This document shows, piece after piece, positions 7,723 through 14,573 of a stretch of DNA of 51,274 nt. Position numbers and translations under genes: made by a program. The notes under the pieces were generated by a model. It was given only the letters and a program-made list of their open reading frames with translations. It did no database searches and was not told the origin of the DNA. The DNA is from an uncultured Bacteroidales bacterium (GTDB lineage Bacteria > Bacteroidota > Bacteroidia > Bacteroidales > UBA932): assembly GCA_947179325.1 (NCBI GenBank), contig CAMXAU010000022.1:1-51274 (forward strand), written 5' to 3'. The stretch's first letter is position 1. Each line of letters starts with the position of its first letter.

Positions 7723-9908
7723 AAAAAAGAAGAAAAATACGTCTAAAATACAAGAAAGAACGTGTGTTGCTATCCGATGTTCTTCCATATGAACTGCCTG
7801 TAATATTTACTAACCGTTACTTTTATAGATTTCTTGTTAGTAATGGAGTTAAGTTTGACGGTACCGAATTGTCATGGAAAGAAGGCATCAAGAAAGATGC
7901 TTTAGCTGTGTTAAATTTTATATTCTCGCCTTATTTAAAAAGAGATCTAATAACATTAGCAAATAATCGGATTGTATTTAAAGATAAGATAGTAAGTATT
8001 CCGTTTTTATATAAGATTAAACACAAGCCACACAAACTCCGTAGACTTGCATTGATCCATCCTGTGAACCAAATGGAAATAGTATCATTCTATGAGAAAT
8101 ATAAGAGCTTGATATTATATTATTGTGGTCAGGATGAGTTCTCATTGAGACATCCTGAACGTGTAGCTTGCTATTTTTATTACAAAGATAGATTACATCA
8201 TACATTACTTGGTCAAAAGATGGATAAATTGGAGTTATTCTTCAATGAGTATGAAAATCTCAGAACATACTTTAGTTATAAAGAATACTCTAATATATAT
8301 AAGTTCTATGAGGATTATAGGTATCAAAATGCAGAGAAACGATTTGAACATTTGCATAAATTTGACATTCAAAGTTGTTTTGATAGCATATACACTCATT
8401 CTATCACTTGGGCTGTTAGTGGTGGCAAGGACGAATATAAAAGGCATTTTAGAGGAAGAGGTAAGTCTTTCGGAGATGATTGGGATGGTATTATGCAAAG
8501 AATGAACTACAATGAAACTAATGGAATTGTCATAGGACCAGAATTTTCCAGAATATTTGCAGAAATAATACTCCAATATATAGACAGAAAAGTAAAGCAG
8601 ACACTTTTGGACGTGGGTTATATAAATAACGAACACTATAGTTGTTATAGATATGTTGATGATGTGTTCTTTTATTACAATGATGATAAAGTTCTGGAAC
8701 GGGCTATCTCTGCTTTTGAGCACTTATTGCATGAATATAAACTGTGCATTAGTAAAGAAAAAAGTATTGATTGGGAACGTCCTTTCATTACACCTATCTC
8801 AATGTCTAAAATCAAGATTGATGCACTGTTATCAGACTTTATAAGGATGCGTAAATCTCATCAGTATATAGACATGCTGGAAGATGAAATCGCTGAAGAT
8901 GAGGAAATAGATGATATTGATGATAGAAAAATCGAGAAGGCATTAGAGTGTAAAGATTTTGTGTACATTAATTCTAAAGACATCAATAGAGCATTCAAAT
9001 CATTAATGGTAGAGAATGATGTAAAAAGCAAAGATGTTATGAACTATACTCTTGCAGTAATCTCTACAAAGCTCGAGTCTCTTTTGAAGAAGTTTGATAA
9101 AAATTTCTATATATTAAGCAAAGCCGTTACACAGCAGAAACGCAAGGACGAATGCCAAAAGAAAATTCACCAAATGGAGAAAATGTTGCATCAATATCTT
9201 GATGGTATGATAAATGTAATATTCTTTTTGTACTCTGACTGCAAACGAGTGAATACCACGCTTAAGATGATGAACATATTGAATAATATGATTATCTATT
9301 TGGGGAGTAATTATAAAGAAAAAGATGGGAGGATAATCAAAAGATTCTCATCTGCATTGCGAGATGAAATATTTAAAAAGATACAAAATGAAATAACAAT
9401 AGTATTCAAAACAACTTCATTTGACATTAATGCACAAATAGAAACATTGTATTTTTTAATAACTTTGAAATCTATGCCAAGACATTATGGTATAGATTCT
9501 AACTCTCTAAATAACTATTTATCTAGTGGAGGGAATGATAGATTTGATACTTCAAAGCTTAATGCTCTATCAATTATTATTCTGATGTATTATTATGGCA
9601 ATACAAAAGCATTTGAAAACGACAAAAAATATCTTATAGAAGGAATAAACAATAAATATAAATCTGTAAATTTGCCCGATAAAAGGAAAGATGCTGAATT
9701 GATAATTCTTGCTTTAGACTTATTAGCATGCCCGTATATAACCCATAATGATAGAAAAGTTATGTGTAAGGCTTTGCAAATAGATGAAGTTCAACAAACT
9801 TTGATAGAAAGGTATTTTCGTAGACATAAATTTATGTTCACAAAATGGACTAATGTTGATTTAACAAAAGAATTAGGCGCGAAAGTTTCGCAGGAAGTGT
9901 ACACTTGA
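7719..9908 (+). CDS. drt3b: Reverse transcriptase, second of a DRT3-type pair (Drt3b-like)
   Basis: A 729-residue protein from the ATG at 7719, which overlaps the stop of the first RT; an upstream TTG at 7710 is possible but less likely. The RT core is at about 205-400: motif A HKFDIQSCFDSIY (Asp216), a NGIVIGPEFSRIFAEI grip motif (268-283) and motif C YRYVDDVFFYY (YVDD 312-315). A long helical C-terminal region of more than 300 residues follows, as in UG8-class RTs. The N-terminus has an LPYELP segment with Glu25. As I recall, a conserved glutamate near this position has been proposed to help specify dinucleotide-repeat synthesis without a nucleic-acid template in Drt3b. The gene ends close to the candidate ncRNA. 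RT identity is sure; the mechanism is inferred. Confidence 0.87.
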   Translation: MKKRRKIRLKYKKERVLLSDVLPYELPVIFTNRYFYRFLVSNGVKFDGTELSWKEGIKKDALAVLNFIFSPYLKRDLITLANNRIVFKDKIVSIPFLYKIKHKPHKLRRLALIHPVNQMEIVSFYEKYKSLILYYCGQDEFSLRHPERVACYFYYKDRLHHTLLGQKMDKLELFFNEYENLRTYFSYKEYSNIYKFYEDYRYQNAEKRFEHLHKFDIQSCFDSIYTHSITWAVSGGKDEYKRHFRGRGKSFGDDWDGIMQRMNYNETNGIVIGPEFSRIFAEIILQYIDRKVKQTLLDVGYINNEHYSCYRYVDDVFFYYNDDKVLERAISAFEHLLHEYKLCISKEKSIDWERPFITPISMSKIKIDALLSDFIRMRKSHQYIDMLEDEIAEDEEIDDIDDRKIEKALECKDFVYINSKDINRAFKSLMVENDVKSKDVMNYTLAVISTKLESLLKKFDKNFYILSKAVTQQKRKDECQKKIHQMEKMLHQYLDGMINVIFFLYSDCKRVNTTLKMMNILNNMIIYLGSNYKEKDGRIIKRFSSALRDEIFKKIQNEITIVFKTTSFDINAQIETLYFLITLKSMPRHYGIDSNSLNNYLSSGGNDRFDTSKLNALSIIILMYYYGNTKAFENDKKYLIEGINNKYKSVNLPDKRKDAELIILALDLLACPYITHNDRKVMCKALQIDEVQQTLIERYFRRHKFMFTKWTNVDLTKELGAKVSQEVYT

Positions 9909-10031
9909 TGCGAATTTCGGAAATAATGTAGTAGCAAGGCTCGCAATAACTTCACACACATAGCTCTGCATACGACCTTATAGGTTTTGCCTAAAAGAAT
10001 GAAATCTCGTGAGTCGGATTTCATTCTTTTT
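9909..10031 (+). ncRNA. Candidate DRT3 ncRNA with ACACACA tract
   Basis: Directly after the second RT lies a non-coding stretch with a CACACACA run at 9953-9960. DRT3 ncRNAs are reported to carry an ACACAC template that one RT copies into GT-repeat DNA. Upstream of the run TGCGA (9909-9913) can pair with TCGCA (9941-9945), which would leave the repeat single-stranded just outside a stem. A small TAGG/CCTA hairpin (9981-9993) and a strong terminator (9993-10030) follow. The 5' end is uncertain: it could be processed from the RT mRNA or begin inside the RT gene, where GCGAAA-G-TTTCGC (9879-9891) forms another hairpin. Location, repeat and terminator together make a good case, but no covariance test was possible. 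Confidence 0.7.
9993..10030 (+). terminator. Rho-independent terminator of the RT pair/ncRNA
   Basis: A perfect 14-bp inverted repeat, AAAAGAATGAAATC (9993-10006) and GATTTCATTCTTTT (10017-10030), with a 10-base loop and a T-rich 3' arm. It would end transcription of the RT operon and define the 3' end of the ncRNA. Confidence 0.85.
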
Positions 10032-10081
10032 ATATCAAGCAATGATACTTACTACCGCTTTCCTTGATAAATTATGGATAG

Positions 10082-10596
10082 TTATGAAATAAACTTAAAA
10101 TATAACCGGTTGATTGTTAGTGTAATAAGCGCTTTATATCCTAGTGCGCCATTTGGCAAAACAACTTTTGGACTAAGCCATAAATCACCATCAGGACCAT
10201 TTAACTTAAATTTACAATCACTGATTTTTTCAAATGATGTACTTGTCTTTACAAGACAAATGAACTTGCTGTCTTTTTCAACTATTATAAAATAATAGTT
10301 GTTTGCTTCCTCAGGAAATGTTATGTAATTATTCTATCCTTTATTAACCTTCTCTACAGAATATGCTCCTTCAATAGGGGGCTAATATAGCATTATATAT
10401 TCTCTAAAATACTTTTTACTGATTCAGTATTTGACTGTGCATTGATATATCCTTTTCTTGACTTAGCATTTACATCTTTAAGATACATGGCAAGTATGGT
10501 TATGACAAGGAGAGTACTTATTGTCCCTTCATTGCTATATTCTTGATATGGATTAATAAAGTTTGAGTAATTGCTAATAAAATTATCAATTACTCA
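10082..10596 (-). pseudogene. Decayed minus-strand coding remnants, family unknown
   Basis: Two open stretches in different minus-strand frames look protein-like but lack starts. The right one (about 10393-10596) reads NYSNFINPYQEYSNEGTIST and on to a YINAQSN segment before a stop. The left one (about 10082-10333) includes ANNYYFIIVEKDSKFICLVK and KLNGPDGDLWLSPK. They are separated by a frame change and stops. They may be parts of one or two genes lost after the RT cassette arrived. I do not recognise the family. Apart from these and a nested inverted repeat at 10033-10069 (TATCAAG/CTTGATA), the stretch 10,032-10,638 holds nothing I can identify. Confidence 0.4.
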
Positions 10597-10638
10597 ATAG
10601 CTGTTTTATAATTTTAAGATTGGAATTGAGGTATTTAT

Positions 10639-11757
10639 TTAGTCTATATTCCACAAAGCGCGTGGGTCATCTTCAAAGGCATCCATTATGCCATAATTAT
10701 TATTGTTTCCAGAATCAAACAATGGGTCATTAGATGCAGTCAATTGCCCATTCCTATCATAATATCCATCACAAGGGTCATATTCATTATCATCATAATA
10801 AACCTCTTTGTATAAGTCTGAAAACTTTATTTCAAAAGATTCTGAACCCTTTTCCACCCTTGTTGAATCTCTATCCTTGTCATAGAAATTATAGATATTA
10901 TCATATTCAACAGGCAATACAATCTCTCCAGAAGGGGCTATAATACCCCACTTGTTCCCTTTTTTGACTCTGGCAAGACCATGGTCATAACCATCAATCC
11001 AGTCAAATGTCCCAAAATCCACATACAGGTCATCTTGTCCTGTTATTACTGCCCACTGATGATTCTTGTTTATTGAAAATAGATGGTCTCTATATAACCA
11101 ATTTTGCCTATAGTTTACTATACCAGGAATTATATTGTCATACTCTATTTCACAACTCAAGTAGCCTTGACTATTTACTATTCCCCATTTGCCTTTCTGT
11201 TTTACACATATATAATCATACTCATCAACAAAAACACCCTTGAAGTCATCATATACAGGCTTTATAACAACCTCTGCCTCATGGTTGATAAATCCAATCT
11301 TTCCATTGTCTATAATAGGAAGAAGATACATTCCATAAGTATATAAGGTTGGCTCACTTACCAAAATGCCTACAGACCTTTTCCTGAAATCATTTATTCT
11401 TTTCTGTAAATTTGAGATGACCTTTCCATTACATCTTGTGATTGTAGCAGTCCCATTTGTCAGTTGGTATATAATGAATGTTTTAGGGTCTATCATATCA
11501 CCCTTTTTACATTCACATTTATCATCCAACCTCCAACTTACATATCCATCATCAAGAAAAACAGTGGCATATAAGTGTTCATATTTCTTTGAGTACTTAA
11601 CCTCAATCCTTTTGACTTTATTAAGGTCTTTTGAGGAAATTTGTTTTGCTGAACCAGCCACAAGTTTCCATTGATTGACTTCTACATAATCCTTTAATTT
11701 GTTTATAAACCCGCCTTGTTTGGGAGCATCATTTGCTTTAGTGTTATCTTGTGCCAT
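10639..11757 (-). CDS. WG-repeat protein
   Basis: A 372-residue protein with at least three WG-type repeats: DNGKIGFINHEAEVVIKPVY (about 149-168), GKWGIVNSQGYLSCEIEYD (about 190-208) and NKWGIIAPSGEIVLPVEYD (about 267-285). Each has the pattern GKWGfid..G.....YD. WG repeats form beta-rich scaffolds and occur in many bacterial proteins, some of them linked to toxins or defence. There is no signal peptide; the N-terminus is polar (MAQDNTKANDAPKQGG), so it should be cytosolic. The acidic C-terminus (about 320-372) is Asp/Asn-rich and low in complexity. A short inverted repeat CACTAT-AA-ATAGTG lies at 11775-11788, just upstream. It is a lone gene between decayed sequence on both sides; its function is unknown. 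Confidence 0.82.
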   Translation of the reverse strand: MAQDNTKANDAPKQGGFINKLKDYVEVNQWKLVAGSAKQISSKDLNKVKRIEVKYSKKYEHLYATVFLDDGYVSWRLDDKCECKKGDMIDPKTFIIYQLTNGTATITRCNGKVISNLQKRINDFRKRSVGILVSEPTLYTYGMYLLPIIDNGKIGFINHEAEVVIKPVYDDFKGVFVDEYDYICVKQKGKWGIVNSQGYLSCEIEYDNIIPGIVNYRQNWLYRDHLFSINKNHQWAVITGQDDLYVDFGTFDWIDGYDHGLARVKKGNKWGIIAPSGEIVLPVEYDNIYNFYDKDRDSTRVEKGSESFEIKFSDLYKEVYYDDNEYDPCDGYYDRNGQLTASNDPLFDSGNNNNYGIMDAFEDDPRALWNID

Positions 11758-11788
11758 ATAAACATTCTTGCTGACACTATAAATAGTG

Positions 11789-12224
11789 AGGCATTCTAAT
11801 CCAGACCAACTCCTGACCTCTGGTGATTAAGCAAAAAGAAAGCGTGGAGCTGATTATTTCACTTGACTTATAGAAGGTTGTGGTAGAATACGGAAGAAAA
11901 CGAATGACATCCAATACTCTATACTCAGAATATGTAAAACCGGAGGATGCAAAATCCCCTTTCCGCATAGTCTAAATGAATGAAAGAGTGCTGTCCATTA
12001 TTCTTTCTTCCTTGAAAACTTCTACATTTTCTATAAAGGACTCATGAAAACACTTTCATCAGTATGTAGTTGATTTCTCAACAGCCACAAAGATAGAAAA
12101 GATTTTCAATTTAATGGACAACACTCATGGAGTATTGAATTGCAAAGTTCGGCTTAAATTTTCTATTGGACAATCATTGTCTACAGTTTGACCTAATTAA
12201 TTATCAAAAGAGTCTTGAATGTCA
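11789..12224. other. Gene-less stretch between WG-repeat gene and transposase remnant
   Basis: No gene can be supported here. The plus strand near 11850-11970 keeps short open stretches (such as KVVVEYGRKRMTSNTLYSEY) broken by stops, which may be further debris. I see no clear promoter, RNA or repeat. Confidence 0.4.
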
Positions 12225-12763
12225 TATAATATCCAAGACGCATAACAGTAAAAGCAAGTCACATGGGCTTGTCTTTGTCACTTCACGTCGCTCGGGAAAC
12301 GCATCAGACTCTCATAACAGCTTGCATCTGTATAGACTGTATCTAAGTTCTTCATGTAAGACTTCCATGCATCTGAAAGTATTTTCTGCTTCTCCTGGAG
12401 TTTCAACTTCTTGGACAGCTCTAACTATGATACTGTCAATCAGTTTGTAGTTAGTCAACTGGTTATCAGGATAGCTCCTGATGCCGCAGAAGAACTGGTA
12501 ATGGACATTTCCATTCGGAGCCTTCATCGGTTTCGGTTTCGGTGCCGGCAAGCAGGTATGCAGCTTCAAGAACGTCAAAGCGACCTGACCCTCCGGACAT
12601 AATAACGATTTCCTACCGCGAGGAACTCTCAAACTTTTAGTTTTCACTTCTATCAAGCCAAACGATATTACCATCTCGCGAAGAGGAAAAAGTGACTTAA
12701 TCTTACCAAGTTCGCTTGTCTTGAAGGTCTCTACATGCTGTTGATAAAAATCAAACTATGTAA
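12225..12763 (-). pseudogene. IS1182/IS5-like transposase remnant with frameshift
   Basis: Reading leftwards from about 12763, one frame gives FDFYQQHVETFKTSELGKIK, then QVALTFLKLHTCLPAPK and NGNVHYQFFCGIRSYPDNQL followed by TNYKLID. This is the N-terminal half of an IS1182/IS5-like transposase common in Bacteroidales. Near 12330 the match continues in another frame as DTVYTDASCYESLMRFPSDV, so there is a frameshift, and a stop soon follows. The catalytic C-terminal half is missing. The first codon is preceded by a stop and no start is present. It marks a past insertion just downstream of the methyltransferase-MORC-Z1 operon. Confidence 0.65.
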
Positions 12764-12843
12764 ATGCAATCTCTTGCTGAATTCCAGATAAATTTCGATT
12801 TTTCACGGTGCTCGGAGGAATTTTTATTCCATCTTGGAATACT

Positions 12844-13602
12844 TCATTCATTGAACTTTGCTTCCAGATAAGACCTTACAGTTTTACCCCAGTCAGAAAA
12901 TTGCATTTTATCGTAATAGTCTCCAAACTGATTCATGCATTCTCCAATAATGGTTAGTTTTGGCGTGCCTTCTGGATAACTGTCGACCAGAAGACGCACA
13001 GATTCATCTTCCCTGATGTCTATTATACGTCCTTGTAAAGATATTCCTTTAGAAATGTCTACATTCTGGTTCTCATCTTCCTTGTCATTAGAAGTAACTG
13101 TGCCTTTGTGTCTTAGCTCTGGAAAATGGGTCTCAATCATTTGAAGAAATGGAATCAAATCGGTACGCTTAAAAAGAACAAATTTGTCACCATTTGTTAG
13201 GATTTCTTCTTTAATTTTACCCTCAACAGTACTTTGCTGGGCTGACAGTCTGCTATAGAATGAGACATAGGATTTTTTGTTTAGGCGTGGCTTGATTTTA
13301 TGGGGCTCCCAACAGACAAAGACATCGTTATCCAGATCATATCCTAAAAAAAGGAATGGTAAAGTCGACTCCTTTATTTCGTTGAACTCCTCGCGCTGTG
13401 GCAATTGGGCACGCTGATGTTCTAATGGATGTGGATTACCTTCATGCGTGATACATTTGAAATAAGCATAATAGCTATTGCCATCAAACGTAAACTGACA
13501 GATTGAGTCTTGTCTTATGACTTTAAACCCCTCATAGTCACCAATGGTATTTATGAATTTCTCAATTAATGCTTTCCCTTTTGGATATATTTTTCTGGCC
13601 AT
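12844..13602 (-). CDS. Fifth gene of the MTase-MORC-Z1 operon, unknown family
   Basis: A 252-residue cytosolic protein that I cannot place firmly. The N-terminal part (about 1-135) has FLFLGYDLDNDVFVCWEPHK and SYVSFYSRLS. This hydrophobic-strand plus VSxYSR pattern recalls domains annotated as methylase-associated X1 near restriction genes, but this is from memory and weak. The middle (about 165-185) is a polar linker and the C-terminal 65 residues may be a separate small helical domain (SYPEGTPKLTIIGECMNQFG). It starts 2 bases after the DUF4420 gene and is the last gene of the five-gene operon. In related Mza/MORC systems this slot can hold an AIPR or nuclease gene, so it may be the system's specificity or effector component. 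No catalytic motif is evident. Confidence 0.72.
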   Translation of the reverse strand: MARKIYPKGKALIEKFINTIGDYEGFKVIRQDSICQFTFDGNSYYAYFKCITHEGNPHPLEHQRAQLPQREEFNEIKESTLPFLFLGYDLDNDVFVCWEPHKIKPRLNKKSYVSFYSRLSAQQSTVEGKIKEEILTNGDKFVLFKRTDLIPFLQMIETHFPELRHKGTVTSNDKEDENQNVDISKGISLQGRIIDIREDESVRLLVDSYPEGTPKLTIIGECMNQFGDYYDKMQFSDWGKTVRSYLEAKFNE

Positions 13603-13604
13603 AT

Positions 13605-14573
13605 CTATAATGCTTTATGTAATTTGCTGTCTAAAACAGATATATCTGCTGCTGGAACGTCTTTTAAGCATGATGTGAAGTGGACGTTTGATACTTCAGC
13701 CGGTATGTCGTATGAGGAGATGGCAGGAATATTATAATGATTAAATAACATATATGTGTTAGCAGCCATAGTAGTGTCAAAGCGAACCTTTTTTGCTTCT
13801 TCCAAATTAGGGCCGATAGTTTGATATGTTATTTCTTTTAATTTTAGAAGTGCATCTGCGTCCGTAACAGTCATTGATATGCAGTCTATTAAATCAAATA
13901 TATTTGCTCCTATGCCTGATGCAGCAAATATGATAGATACAATAATAAGTCCCGAACCTTTATTGGGATTAAGCTGTTCTAATGAAAATGTATGAATCCG
14001 CTCATGATTGTTCGTGGCTTTTACCTCAATTTTGTCAATGCCGTCATTAAAATCATATTTGTCTTCCGGTGAGGTATGCCATGCATTAATGAGGTATAGG
14101 GGATCTTTACTTTTTGCTATTACAAACAATTCGCTCCATAGCCCCTTGACAACTTCTTTTGAGAAAGCAGGAGGAGATGTAAACAATGAAATGACCTTAG
14201 AAATTTCATGTTTTAGTGAATTTACATTTGGCTTTATAGTTAACTTCTTTAAAACTATATAGATTAAATCCAAGAAATATTTCTGCAGATCAATTTCTTG
14301 TGACTTTAGTAATATTATCGTATATTTCTTACATATAATATTATTGTCGTTTTCATGCAGTTTGCACAATTGGTTAAAGTTTACACTAAATAATTTCAGA
14401 CTGATATTGGTAGTTGGAGTCTCATCATTGCATTCTACAAAAAATATTGGGTGTCCTTCTTGTGAACATCCTAATCTATGTGGCATGTCAGAAGCAATTT
14501 TCTCTACAGAAAAACACTTGTCCTGCCCTTCGGCTGGCTTGACGCGGCAAAAAGTTGAATATAAGTTTGTCAT
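13605..14573 (-). CDS. DUF4420-like PD-(D/E)XK nuclease
   Basis: A 322-residue protein with a PD-(D/E)XK nuclease core in its second half. GLWSELFVIAK gives Glu148, DKYDF gives Asp174, and KIEVKATNNH gives the Glu183-x-Lys185 pair. This order and spacing match DUF4420, a predicted restriction-type nuclease family. In MORC/MutL-like restriction systems it is the expected DNA-cutting subunit. The start overlaps the stop of the Z1 gene by four bases (ATGA) and the next gene begins 2 bases after its stop. The N-terminal 140 residues are a separate domain that may bind partner proteins. All proposed catalytic residues are present, so it should be active if the fold is right. Confidence 0.82.
   Translation of the reverse strand: MTNLYSTFCRVKPAEGQDKCFSVEKIASDMPHRLGCSQEGHPIFFVECNDETPTTNISLKLFSVNFNQLCKLHENDNNIICKKYTIILLKSQEIDLQKYFLDLIYIVLKKLTIKPNVNSLKHEISKVISLFTSPPAFSKEVVKGLWSELFVIAKSKDPLYLINAWHTSPEDKYDFNDGIDKIEVKATNNHERIHTFSLEQLNPNKGSGLIIVSIIFAASGIGANIFDLIDCISMTVTDADALLKLKEITYQTIGPNLEEAKKVRFDTTMAANTYMLFNHYNIPAISSYDIPAEVSNVHFTSCLKDVPAADISVLDSKLHKAL

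Noticed and set aside
8235..8723. Minus-strand open frame opposite the second RT
   Set aside because: Antisense shadow overlapping the catalytic core of a clear RT gene; AT-rich and hydrophobic by chance.
6298..9908. Retron or group II intron
   Set aside because: There is no maturase/endonuclease domain, no intron boundary structure and no msr/msd-like RNA upstream; two tandem RTs fit DRT3 better.
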